Below, in pieces: positions 36,267 through 47,969 of a stretch of 64,000 bases of DNA; within the stretch, counting starts at the first letter, position 1; each line of letters starts with the position of its first letter. The DNA comes from Przewalskia tangutica (taxonomy: Eukaryota; Streptophyta; Magnoliopsida; Solanales; Solanaceae), in assembly GCA_029844215.1 (NCBI GenBank), contig CM056733.1, forward strand, positions 13,389,501 to 13,453,500. The letters are read 5' to 3'. The notes below the pieces were generated by a model. It was given only the letters and a program-made list of their open reading frames with translations, was not told the origin of the DNA and did no database searches. Position numbers and translations under genes: made by a program.

Positions 36267-36640
36267 AGCCTTGAGGTAAGAAATAAACCTACCTCTCGGC
36301 GATGCTGTGTTGCCCCTCCACTCGATAACTAGCTCGCCAGAAGCGGAACCGAACCAACTGTCCTACGGTCGTTGGCATAACAAGAAGCCAACCATCCATA
36401 CCCATAATGACATCAAAATCATCATCTCGGCTCTATCAAGTCTGCAAGTGCGGCGATGTAAATAAATACCGGACAACCTATATACACCCGCTCAGCTAAC
36501 ACCGAATCACCCACTGGCGTAGCTACATCAAACGGCTCTATCGACACCGGCTCTATCCCGATTCTACCCGCATAAGAGGGACACATAGGACAAGGTGGAA
36601 CGGATCTATCAATGCATAAACATCACGACTGAAATCGGTA
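36267..36640 (-). pseudogene. pol: E protease region
   Basis: Lies between the gag knuckle and RT. The active-site style segment VYALIDP is encoded on the minus strand at about 36621-36601. In Gypsy proteases this Asp is followed by S/T/P-G. The next residues are out of frame, so the catalytic loop cannot be checked fully. The flap and C-terminal strands are not clear. Confidence 0.55.
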
Positions 36641-37963
36641 ATGTACAGCGGACGTCGAGGAAGCCTCACGATCTGGCGGTGGCTAGAGAATTTATGCGGT
36701 TACGGGGACGCTAGAATCGAACCACCACCACGACCTCTGCGCGGCTGCCGTCGTGAGTACCACCGCCTCGGGCGCATAACCCTGAAGGAGAAGAAGACCC
36801 AAAGAATCGATCCCGTCGGTGTCTTTGTACCACCCATCTTGCCTCTGAGCACAATCTCTCTTGAAGTGGCCCGGTGCAAGAGTAACAACCTCGCGAGAAC
36901 ACGACACTCGCTGGGTGAGATCTACCGCATCTAGCACACCGAGGTGTGGGTGGTCTCGATCGGCGAGAATCTCTGCCTCACGAAATCCGAAGACACGAGC
37001 CACGACTGCTCTTGATGACCTGGCGATCGGACCTCCCGCGTAAGCCGTGGCGAGCACTCTGTCTTTGGCTAGAAAGTGGACCCGATCTGTGGTGAGGCTG
37101 TCGCCTCGAAGCGCCACGAGACCACGATGTCACAGCCTCTTGGTGGCTGCGTCAATCTGGTCCTCCTTTCTCTATCCTCATCCCACGAGCATAGGCTGCA
37201 TCTAGCAATGTCCATACCAGGTGAAGAGCCACCCCAAACATCTTTGTAATCATATGACGGTCTAGCCCCATCATATAACGATGAACTCTATCCGCCATGC
37301 TAGCTACAATAGTATGAGCATGCCTGGCCAAAGAGTCAAACTCAGTGTACTCACTAACGATTACTCCGATTCTGCAAGGTCAAAAATCTGTCTACAGGGC
37401 TCTCTCATCTCGGGAGGTAAAAGTGATTCATAAAGGCCTCTGTAAACTCCTCCCAAACATTTGGAAGAGCATCATCACCTCTCGAAAGCAACCACGACTC
37501 AAACCGGTTCAACGCAATATCGCGCAACGGTAAGAGGCTAGTGTAATGCACTCTGTCTCTGAAGCCCTAAGGCGTACATGGTCATGTAGGTCGAGCGAAC
37601 TCCTGCGGATCCTCATCGACCTCGAACCATAAAACTTCGGTGGATGACATCCCGAGAAAATCCCTAATCCATGGCAAATCGGCTCTAGGGTGGTTTGCTG
37701 CTCACGTATTTGCCGACTACTATCTTGGTCAACAATCGAATCTGTTCCCGTAGTCTCTATGCTCGGAAATGGTGTGGGCGGAGGCTCGTGCGGAACCTCT
37801 GGAGCTCTTGCGCTCTCGGCTCTCTAAAGCTGCAGACGTGGTGAACTCGCCGACCAGCCTCTTACCTCGGGAATAGTGCGTGCTGAGCAGTGTAACCTCT
37901 GAGTACCGCTAGCGCCTCTGCTGTTTGCCTTGCCTTCGGGCCTGGTAGCTTTCGTGGAGGCAT
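36641..37963 (-). pseudogene. gag: E gag (capsid and nucleocapsid)
   Basis: ATG at 37963-37961 gives an MPPRK-type start about 200 nt after the primer site. The capsid is recognisable near 37480-37400 (WEEFTEAFMNHFYLP). A CCHC knuckle end GHFKRDC is read near 36866-36843, followed by Q-R residues and the junction to protease. The frame is interrupted repeatedly; the longest piece is 141 codons (37117-36692). Role: forms the virus-like particle and packages RNA, possibly that of the deleted relatives as well. Confidence 0.72.
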
Positions 37964-38069
37964 AGCTGTTTCATAAGAAGAGGTCGGAGAGGATTCAACC
38001 TAATAAGACACTCTCTTGCGATCTCGAGAGAGAAGAATGAAACCAATCCTAAATGTCCTGTAGCCTCAC

Positions 38070-38103
38070 GATTATAGATGTGGTGCACAACACACCGATA
38101 ATC
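38070..38103 (-). other. E leader stem-loop (best-paired copy)
   Basis: GATTAT / ATAATC outer stem, one mismatch, GGTGTG / CACATC inner stem with a single G-U, loop TTGTGCAC containing GTGCAC. Twelve pairs in total, 49 nt from the primer site. Confidence 0.75.
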
Positions 38104-38152
38104 AAGACTCTACTAGACACGCGATGCTGTAGACACTTTCCGAGGACTAATC

Positions 38153-38163
38153 GCTCGATACCA
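38153..38163 (-). other. E primer binding site (altered)
   Basis: Minus-strand TGGTATCGAGC, four bases from the LTR; the iMet site with CAG written as CG. Confidence 0.85.
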
Positions 38164-38167
38164 CTTT

Positions 38168-41123
38168 TGTCACGACCGACCCGGGCGCGACCGTGCCTAC
38201 ACGGGCACCCGTTCGGTATACGTCGAGAGAATAGCGGCGGAACAAACACAACATAAACACGTGTGTAAAATAATATACAACCGGGCTGGCGATAAGGCGC
38301 CCATAATATAAACAAGGTCAAAAGTACAACTTTACAACTCGGTTCTTATAGCCCAACCACATATGTGAATACGGACCTGCAGGGATAACAATCAAGTGGC
38401 GGGCGGGGCCGCCATACCACGAATGTACATAATCTACAACATCGGGACAAGGTACTAAAAGAAAGACAAGCCTCCGAGAATGGAGCTTAGACGTCCAGAT
38501 AAGTGATCACAGAATGTGGATCGCCACGCACCTTACCCTTTCTGCGGCATGAACGCGGCCCGAGAAGGGTCGGTACCTGATATGTACCAAGTATGTAAAG
38601 CGGAAAATCGTAATTACAACATAAGTTTAACAGACTAGGAGACATGTATGATAACAAAATTACGATTACCAAAGGCCTTACTAACAATGAGAGTAACAAT
38701 AGGTGTATACTTACAACGAAAAATAGGATTGGAATCCTACTCGCAGGACTATTTCACGCGTAGGTCGGTGGACTGCGTGAGGTATTCCTCGCATGGGACT
38801 ATTTCACCCGCATAAGCCACTTACGGACTCGCGTGAGGTATTCCTCGCATAGTGGACAGCCGCGTGGGACTATTTCACCCGCATAAGCCCTTACGGACTC
38901 ACGTGAGGTATTCCTCGCATCGTGGTTAGCAAATCCACGGAAATATACAATGCCACAATCGGAATGACCATGACGAATAATATATCATTAGCCCAAATCC
39001 GGCTATCACACATAACATAAGCTCTATCGGCTTATCATGCAATATATAAGCAAGTTAAGAAATCCCCTAACTTCTTACTATTCTTGTTCATATACACTCT
39101 CATTTTAGTTTACCTAAGGCACTATCATGTCTTTTATAAAAATCCGGGAATTTAACCCAAAGTACTACGTACTTCTATGCTTTTAAAATGACTCATTTCA
39201 TTATAAAACTTCCAAGATACTAATAGCCGTAGTATCAGGTGACAATTTCTTTTCGAGACAAGTCACAATACTTTTAGAAATAAAATATGGCTTCTAAATC
39301 AAGTGACTCGTGTCTTATAAAATCTTAGGCAAATGATGCCTTAAAATCGAATTGCCTTCCATTAAATCAAGTCATTTATCTTTCCATAAAGTCAATATAA
39401 CCGACTCCCCATAAAGTCGTTATATTCACTTTATACCTTAGTCATGTACAATTTCCTATCCAAGGGACTTATACGTTTTTAAAACGACACAAGTATTACA
39501 TACTTTAAAATTCTTCAAGTCCCTTATCTTTAACAAGACTTAAGACATCTTTAATATTCTCAAAGAAGTGAGTTAAATCTCCTAACTCACCCGACTTGGA
39601 ATTTCGTAAAACAAGTAAAGTATGTCAAAGTCTTGTACGTCTACCGTACTATATACGTGAAACTAGTCATGCTCAAAGATAGGAAACGTTCTACATACCT
39701 TGTCGGGTCAAACCACTTGCCAAGTACAAAGTCCCGCCCGTAGTATAACAACCTATAATATTCACAATACGTCTATTAAGGCCTTACTTCAATCGTAGAA
39801 TATCATAAGTGTTAAGTCTCTATATTCTACGGAAAATCGGACAACACCTCCTTTGTTTTTACTTACTTTGCCACCTTTTTCAAGGCCGAAATTCAATAAC
39901 CAAACAACCCCAATTGGCTCACAATTTATAGAAGGTAATCCAATACAAATGAATAACTAAACAACCCCAATTGGCTCACAATTATATAGAAGGTAGTCCA
40001 ATACAAATGAATAACTAAAGCATTGATTGGCTCACAATTATATGAAGGTAGTCAATACAAATGAATAACTAAACTAATACGACTACAAGTCCACAATCGG
40101 CTACCTTGAGTTCAACAATACCAACTCTTGTCCAATTTCCATTTCAATCCAAATTTGTAGCATAACTTGATATCAAGTCGCATTTGATTATAACAAACAT
40201 AATCTTTAAGTCGATGACATGCGACGATTCTAACAACGATTAAATTGTAATTCAACTTAGTCATGGCTTACATTACATTTCGGATTTCCAAGGCTATAAT
40301 CAATCCATAATCCTTATAACCTCAATATAACAACTTCATGCTCATGACATACAAAGCTATCAACAACAATATAAAAATGTAATCTTGTAACACCTTTAAA
40401 GACAAGATTATACCTTCACGAATATGAAACCAACTCGATCGAAGTCGCTCCTTAGTAGTTTAGAACCTCTCCAAGATACTTGATCCTCTTGTTGAGACCC
40501 TTAGAACAACACCAACAATTATTCTTCAAATCTCAAACAAAACCTAGAAAGACCATTAGGTTTTACTGCGACTAACAGAAAACTATCTTTTTCCAAGATG
40601 TTTCTATTGAGACTTGCTTACAATACACATAAGAACCTTGGTTTAAAGTGGGGAGCTAAATGGATCACAAACAAAGATTTTCTCTTTTTTTTTTGTAAGG
40701 CACCCGAGAGCACCTAGCGTATGTTCTTGATTTTTGTAAATTATTCTAAGTGTTAAGCTCTCCCTCTACTAGTAGTAATATATGTAGCACCTTGGAGGGT
40801 TAGGATACAAACAAATGGTTGGTTTGGATGTAGTCTTGCTAAATATCAAGACAAAGGTGGGACCTTTGACTTAGTCAATGTTCTCATGCTACAAGTTGCA
40901 AGACTTTAGCCTTAGAAGACTTATGGTTAATGGCCAGTATTGGCCATGCCATTTCGTCGAGCATGGCTAAGGGGTGACACGTGTCGCCCTCCCATTTGAC
41001 ACGACACTACGTTTTCCGACAATTTCATAATTTCCGATAAATTTTTACAAGTCTCAAATCCTTAACATTTGTGAGTTCTTACTTACGTTCATAAGACATG
41101 TCCTGTAATTACGGGGTGTAACA
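38168..41123 (-). repeat. E 5' LTR
   Basis: Parallels 20941-23907 and ends GGGGTGTAACA before the CTTTG duplication. U5 hairpin 38542-38558 is better preserved than in the left LTR. Three-unit GC-rich block at about 38745-38925. Confidence 0.93.
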
Positions 41124-42488
41124 CTTTGTTTCTACGTACTTTTCCACCTTTTTCAAGGCCCGAAAATCAATAACCAACATGCCACATTTAAGGCTCAATA
41201 CATCAACCAATCAAAGGGGATTACACGTCTTACAATATGTGTAAAATTCTGCCCCACAATTAATACCAAGTAGTTCAATATCCAAAGCCATTCTCGGCTA
41301 ACATGTACAACAACACAAAGTCCTTTCCAATTCTTTTTCAGTCCAAGTTGCTAAGTCTAACATGTTATATAGTCGTAAACAACTTTAACAACTATAATTC
41401 CTTCTTTATATAACATGCGACGACTAAACTAATAACCAAATTGAATTGTAATCTCAAAGGCTAATCATGCTAGTTTCGGATTAGTGGTTCCAATATCCAT
41501 AACACTTATCAAACTTCAATATATACATCTCATGCTTGTTTATATCCATAACTACAACAATAAGAAATCTTTAATCACTTAACGACAAGATTGTTACCTT
41601 AATAAGCCCTTATAAAATTCCAAGATTCAAAGTCGCTCCTTTGCAATTCTTAGCTCCTTTCCTTCACGCTCCAATCCGCTATTTGAAGCCTTTAGAAGTT
41701 CACAAACAACTTCTCTTTCATTTCCAATCAAAACTATGAAAACGACTTAGGTTTTCGCCTTGCGACTAACGTAAAAACGTCGTTTTTCCGAGATATTTCT
41801 ATTGAGATATCCTTACAATACCCCTAGGAACCTTGGGTTAATGTCTTGTGAATAATAAACCACAAAATAATTTTTTTTGTGTGGGAAATGTGACAAACCC
41901 GAGAGCTCACTTTCAAGAACAAGAATGTGTGAAATTTTTCTAAGTGTTGGGAGCTTGTCTTGATACTAGTGTAGTATATATAAAACAATGGAGGGTCAAG
42001 ATTACAACATTTGTGTGGCTAGGATAAAGAATATTTAATATCTAGTCAAGTGGCAAGTTGACTAAGTCAATAATCTCAAGCTTGTCAAGACTTGATCAAC
42101 TCCTTGGTCATTTGACCATTTTACCCTTGTTCATTTCGTCCAAGAACATGTGTGTGTGTGTGGGGGGGGGGGGGGGGCGTGACACATGTCACCCTCCCAT
42201 TCGTTCATAAAATTTCGTAACCCTCGTGGGCCCCACAAAACGTAAAATTTCTCGGGTGGGCCCTACGTGACCAAATCCTTAAAATAAATTTCCACAATGT
42301 TAATAAATTCCATACACTTCAAATAATGCATTTTGAGAATCTAATTCTCATCAACGAACATTTTTCCTTTCCGGCGTTCGGAAGATTTTTCCTTCGGAAA
42401 AACAATTCTTTCTTTCGTATCAATTTTTCAAGTCTGGTGTTCTCGCGTCCATTCTCTTATACATGTCCTGGAATTACGGGGTGTAACA
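41124..42488 (-). repeat. D 3' LTR, part b
   Basis: Resumes after the CTTTG copy and parallels about 59975-61327. Contains TATATATA at 41975-41982 (candidate promoter) and a 16-base G run at 42162-42177 next to the U3 palindrome. The other D LTR has 18 G at 61002-61019. Confidence 0.88.
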
Positions 42489-43100
42489 TTCTTCTCCCCT
42501 TAGAAACATTCGTCCCCGAATGTTCTTAGTCGGTTGTCAAGCTATACAAACTCCGGCATAGTCTCTTTACTATGCCTAACAATCAATACTCATGAGACCA
42601 GCGATGCCAGCGTGGCGTCATATAACATACGTAAACATATCAATGGACCTTCCATCCGCGGTCCCTTCTCACAAAACTCGAAGGTTACAGTCTTATAAAA
42701 AACGGGATCCTTAGAGGTTCCTTTCTTTTTTTCCGTAAAAAAGGATGACTCTGTCGTATTCTAAGTCATGGGACTAACACTATCTGAACCCTTCAGTCGG
42801 ACTCCCACTCAGCTAACTGATGTGTTCCCCCGTGCTACTTCCTTTCTCTGTCTCACTTAGTCACAATACTAGTTGGGACAGGATCCTATAATCTGCCTAG
42901 CTTAGTTTACCAACCGGTGTAAACTCTAATACTAGTAGCATCTCAATCATGATCACCTATGGACAATGTTACTGAACCTAAGGAGTGTGTATCATCACAA
43001 TTAGCCTCCACTCATGGCCTAAAAAGGATTCTCTTTACCCACCTACAATACTCATAACTATAATCACTATAGTTCTTTTAACCCCTGTTCCTTCCTTTTA
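42489..43100 (-). other. D polypurine tract and 3' interior fragment
   Basis: Minus-strand AAGGGGAGAAGAA at 42501-42489 and the inverted repeat ACATTCG / CGAATGT at 42506-42523. From there to 43100 there is D interior with no recognisable protein motif; G is inserted at 43101. Confidence 0.75.
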
Positions 43101-43424
43101 TGTTATACCCCGTATTCTCAGGGTATGTATGCGAGGACGTACGTACGAGAGCACGACAAAAAAATTGGAAAGGAAGAAAGAGGTGATTTTTCCACGGAAA
43201 AAGTTTCCGGTTTTTGTAAAGAAAAATGTTCGTTGATGGGAATTGGGTTCCCAGATTTGGAATTTGGGCTTCTTAGATTATATTAGAATTATGGAATTTT
43301 ATTTTCGGAAATGGTCACGTGGGGCCCACGGGAGAAATTTACGGTTTTGTGGGGCCCACTTTGTTTTCGAGATTTTGGCCATTGTGGATATTTTTCGGAA
43401 GACGTTTTATGAGGGCCAATAGGA

Positions 43425-43442
43425 GGGTGACACGTGTCACCC
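43425..43442 (+). promoter_or_regulatory. Perfect 18-bp U3 palindrome, G 5' LTR
   Basis: GGGTGACACGTGTCACCC is fully self-complementary, with a CACGTG G-box in the centre, the core bound by plant bZIP/bHLH factors. The same sequence is at 49065-49082; near-copies with CATG centre are at 43605 and 49243. Confidence 0.7.
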
Positions 43443-43803
43443 CCGCCTAGGTGGCTTGGCCGAAATGACATTTGTGCACAACACCCGGTTAGAGTCGTTT
43501 TTTGACGAAACGTTTTACATAACTTGCGAGGGGAAAATTCCGGCTATGTCTTTTCTTATTTTTGCGGATTTTTCCGAGAGACGAAACATTTTGGACCAAC
43601 GGGAGGGTGACATGTGTCACCCTCACAATGGAAGCAAGTGGGGCGGCCTTGGCCGATTGGAGAGGCAAGTTGTGGTAGATATTTGTGTAGATATTTGTGA
43701 GGGTTTTAAGGAGTAGGGACTAGGGTGCACTTGGCTTGATCTTGGCCTTACACTTGCCTTGCTCATGGCTTGATCTTGGCCATTGGTTGGCCTTTGGTTT
43801 TGC

Positions 43804-43811
43804 TATAAATA
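43804..43811 (+). promoter_or_regulatory. G 5' LTR TATA box
   Basis: TATAAATA, identical at 49444-49451. It is 0.7 kb from the LTR start, leaving about 2.7 kb of R-U5. Confidence 0.78.
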
Positions 43812-45664
43812 CCCTCTCCTTGAAGACTTATTCATTCACCTCACTTTGTCTAAGTCTTGAAATCCCTCCCCTCCCTCTAGTAGCTCTCATCCTAAGCCTC
43901 TCCTCCCTCCTCCTTGTGGCCTTTGGCGAGAAGGGTTCCTCCCCTTTGTGGTGCTAGCCATGGTACCCCTAGCCTAGTTGTTTCGTATAATACACCCTCT
44001 TGGTAGAAATACTCTCCGAGTATTGTTATAATGCCCAAAATACCTTAGCCTTTACCTTGTTGTATTCCAAAGTTACCTCTATACGTAGAGCCCGAAAATA
44101 CTACCTTTTGTCCTTTTAGTCTCAAACCGAAACCCTAAGGAAATCTTCATAGTCGGTGAAGTATTTGAGTAGAAGTTGGTTAGAACTTCTGGGGTTGTTT
44201 GGAGCGGATGGAGCGCACGAGTAGGAGCTAAACCTTGCTCGGGATCGACAATATAACTTGGATAATTTTGGGCTTGTCGAGGTAAATATTCTTGTCCCTT
44301 ATTGTAATTGGAGATTACATGTAGTAGGAATATATAGTTGAGGTATACTATATATAGAATCGAACATTATTGCGGCAATGTCGTTTGACTTAAGCCTGAA
44401 TTTAAAGAAGAGAATCGAATCAGTAATTACATAGGGTGTATCAGACATGAGACTTGTGTAGCATTGTTGTGTAGTAGAATGGTACACGCCCGGTTAGATG
44501 TAAACCCCCTGGTTGGCTTGGTAGCCTACTCGATAGAGAGGAGAGATTTACGCTGTCATGTGGAGGTGCGAATTTTCTGAGAGAAATGGAACCTTGTGTT
44601 TTGAAGTTAATAGACGTTTGTGACCTTTTTAGGTGAAAGTACTATGAGTAGCGTATTCTACTTGAGGAGTGGAAAGGGCTAGTGCGTTGTAGTACTTGGA
44701 GCATTTTGCTTATTGTCGATACTCGCCGCGAGGTATGTGAACCTCTTCCTATCCTTCGAGCATGATGTTTTGTAAACTATGTAGTACGGTAGACGTACAT
44801 GTGCTAAATGAGTTGGTTGGTTTAAAACATAGGGTGTTATAATAGCTTTATGGGAAGTTAGTTATAACGACCTTATGTAGGTGAAAATGGTTTACTGATA
44901 TTAGAAGTTAAGAGACTTGATCTTATAAGATAAGAGACTTAACTTATTTGTTTTAATGTGGATGTTTGTGTGAAACCTCATTCGTGAGTAATGAGTACTT
45001 GGTTTTTAAAGGGATAATGTTTTACTGATTTCGGGAATCGTAACGTATCGACAGACCACTGCAGCGTTAATAAAGGAAAATGTATTGAATAACGATGTGT
45101 TGTATTAAAACCAGTAGAAACCTCCATCTGCATAGAAGCTAAGATGAGACAAAATGATATTACATTTTCTAGATCATGGCTGCTGTAATAAGATCGTTAT
45201 AAACAAGAATAAACTACTCACATATATGACATATGTTACTCAATTGTTTTAAAAGAGATTAAAACTATGAGTTATGAAACCTTTCCAAAATAAGTGACTT
45301 GAGCATTTGAAATTAGGCAAACTTGAACGTTTGGAAAATAATGTTGTTACTTGATTTTACAAAAGGGGAAGTGTCTTGTTTACTTAAAAAGATAGTCACG
45401 ATTTTTATACTACGGGTATTGTGTGACTTATGTGAAAGTACTTTGAGTTGTGTGAAACTTGCCTATGCTTGTTGTTGTGAAACTTGCCTATGCTTGTTGT
45501 TGTGAAACTTGCCTATGCTTGTGATGATAGCCTTTGTTGTGCAAGTATGGTATTTCTGTGTTACCGCGTCTCTCGATAGAGGGCCGGTCGACTTGTTGAG
45601 AACTTACTTGGACGTGCTGGCAGTGATGGAGAATTCCACGGGTATGTTTCCATTTTGATTACTG

Positions 45665-45960
45665 TCTTGTTGTTGATGTCACATGGACATGTCTACACCG
45701 TCGCAGATTCGGCATCGCGCCACGCGGTCGGGTTGATTACCCGATATATGGTTATTCTTGTAACATGGGCGTGTCTACACCGTCGCAGACCGGGGCATGT
45801 GTGGCGCGCAGGTTGATCACCCAAGATATTGTTATTAATGTCACATGGGCGTGTCTACACCGAGGTAGAATTCCGGCATGTGGCCATGGGCATTGGTATT
45901 ATTGTTGCATCATGGACATGTCTACACCGATGCGCAATTCCGGCATGCGCCATAATGCGA
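45665..45960 (+). repeat. ~82-bp tandem repeat in G LTR
   Basis: Four units, each with CATGGGCGTGTCTACACCG or a close form and a GGCATG core. Same array at about 51286-51570. Homologous to the 81-bp unit of D although the LTRs belong to different families. Confidence 0.85.
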
Positions 45961-46541
45961 ACACGATTGATGTTGTGGGCGTGAGACCCATAGTTATATT
46001 TGAGTGATGACTTGAGGCGTGAGTCCCTCGATCGACATGATCGCTTATGTTGTGAATCAGAGTTTGGTTATCATACATGTCTCCCGCTTTATATAGACTA
46101 GTATGATTTCATTTACTGATTTTACGCCACATACTTGGTACTGTTGTCGACCTCTTCTGGGCTGCGTTCATGCCGCAGTAGAGGTACATCGGCCGTGGAT
46201 CCCCGCTTAGGATCTCATTTCACGTGTTGGAAAGCTCCGCTTCCGGAGGCTTATCTTTGGTATGTTTCCCGAGTTGTAGGTTCTGTACATTCGTGGTATG
46301 GCGGCCCCGTCCGTCATAGTTGTTGTAAATCTTAGAGGTGCAGTAATTGTTGTGGCGGGGTTTGTAAAAGGATAAGCTGTTCGTTTTTATGTATATCTTG
46401 AGGCAAATCGTTTTGGTTGGCGGTTTATTTATTATATCTCTTGTTTCATGACTCGTGTTTTATTTTTCCGCTGGTTTTCTCGATGTTGTATCACTAGGGT
46501 GCCCGGTAAGGCACGATGCGGCCCGTTCGGGCGTTACAAAG

Positions 46542-46630
46542 TGGTATCGAGCGATTAGTCATCGGAAAGTGTCTGACGCACTGTCTAGTAGAGTCTTGAT
46601 TATCGTGTGTTGTGCACCACATCTATAATC
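46542..46630 (+). other. G primer site and leader stem-loop
   Basis: TGGTATCGAGC at 46542-46552. Stem-loop 46598-46630 with GATTAT / ATAATC and GTGCAC palindrome; one G is missing from the inner left arm. Confidence 0.78.
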
Positions 46631-46727
46631 GTGAGGCTATAGGACATTTAGGATTGGTTTCCATTCTTCTCATTCCGAGATCGTGCCTGTTGTAAGTTGG
46701 ACCCTCTCGACGTATCTCGTTTTTACC

Positions 46728-47969
46728 ATGCCTCCGCAAGGCAACCAGAGCCCGAAGGGCAAGGCGGCCGAGGGTGCGCTAGTGAGATACTGAGGAGTAC
46801 GAGCGCGCAGCCCGACAAGACTGAGGTTGTGCTTGACGGCGGGGTTTTGTGACGCCGCCACCCAGCGAGTTTAGAGCCGCGGCGGTGGCTGCTGAGACCA
46901 CGCACTGAGCCTCCACCCCACACCGGGGCAGGAGGAGATGGTTACAAGAGATGGCCCATTCGGGTCGTGGTCGTGGCAGATATGAGGATAGGCCGACGCA
47001 GCAGCCTTCGATTCCAGAGCACCAGATGGTTCACCCCGAGCGAATAGTTTGAGGCTACGGACTTTCGAGTTGTAGCCCGCCGAGTTTTATGGGTCGAGGC
47101 ACGAGGATGATCCGCAGGAGTTCATCCGGCGATTCTGGTCATGAGAGTGATCAAGGCTTCGGAGACCGAGTCGGTGGTTTTAGGTTCGCATCGGCTGCGT
47201 GATACCGCAGTCGACTGGTTTGATTCATGGGAGTTGTCCCGGGGAGAGCATGCGCTTCCAGCAGTATGGGACGAGTTCTCAGAGGCATTCCTCACTCACT
47301 TCTTGCCTCCGCAGATGAGGAGGGCACGGGCCGACAGATTTATGATCTTTGAGACAGAGGCGTACAGCCGAGAGTACAACGGAGTTTGACTCGTTGGCTC
47401 GGTATGTCCCCGCTTTAGTGGCAACTATGGAGGATAGAGTGCACCGCTACGTCACCGGATTAGATGATTACTTGACAGAGGCTTGTTCGGGTGTAGCTCT
47501 TCAGCCGGGCATGGACATTGCCCGCATGCAGGCTCATGCACTAGGATGTGAGGTACGGAGAGGTCGACGGAATGACCTGGATCAGCAGAAGAGGGCCAGG
47601 ACATCAGGGTCTTTTGGCGACTTTCGAGGCGGACCGCCTCAGCAGCAGACTAGTTTTGTACCCCCGCCAGTACAGAGTGGTCCTCCGTCTTCAGGAGCAG
47701 GTCAGGGCTCCAAGGGTTCAGGTTTCCAGGGAAGTAAGGGTGTTGGCCAGATGCGGTCACCCCTACCTCGGTGTGGCCGATGTGGTAGACCGCATTTCGG
47801 GGAGTGTCGTGGTGCCAAGGGAGCTTGTTATTTTTGCGGCCAGCAGGGCCATTTTGCGAGGAACTGTCCGACCAAGGGTAGCACGGATGCTACGACTCAG
47901 CCTTCAGGATCAGTGGCTGGTTCATCACCTTCACTAGCTATGCGCCCTGCAGGGCAGGACTGTGATTAG
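46728..47969 (+). pseudogene. gag: G gag polyprotein, frameshifted
   Basis: Encodes the structural protein of the particle. ATG at 46728 starts MPPQGNQ with a basic N-terminus. The capsid runs in another frame at 47141-47389 (DTAVDWFDSW, WDEFSEAFLTHFLPP, RRARADRF) and returns to the first frame in 47349-47969 (EFDSLARYVP, DRVHRYVTGLD, LQPGMDIARMQAHA). A Gln/Pro/Ser/Gly linker follows, then a Cys-rich segment and the CCHC knuckle CYFCGQQGHFARNC at 47826-47867. The stop is at 47967-47969. At least two frameshifts separate the pieces, one before 47141 and one near 47370. Given the CTG/CG error pattern, the real copy might be open. About 410 codons, normal for Gypsy gag. Confidence 0.82.

Larger units (their letters stand above)
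20941..41123 (-). mobile_element. Element E: chromovirus-type Ty3/Gypsy with gag-pol, interrupted by F
   Basis: LTRs of 2967 and 2956 bp; exact CTTTG duplication at 20936-20940 and 41124-41128. Without F the interior is about 4.9 kb and carries, from right to left, primer site, gag, protease, RT, RNase H, integrase and chromodomain. This is the only full domain order in the window and the likely type of protein donor for the others. As written it is broken by many frameshifts. Confidence 0.92.
43101..46538 (+). repeat. G 5' LTR
   Basis: Begins TGTTATACCCCG, ends GGGCGTTACA. Two U3 palindromes (43425-43442 and 43605-43622), TATA 43804-43811, a 26-bp triplication of GAAACTTGCCTATGC (about 45430-45520), an ~82-bp repeat (45665-45960), U5 hairpin 46162-46178. 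Confidence 0.93.

Noticed and set aside
36641..37963. Taking each short ORF here as a separate small gene
   Set aside because: Their order and motifs match one gag read through frame breaks; opposite-strand ORFs are shadows.
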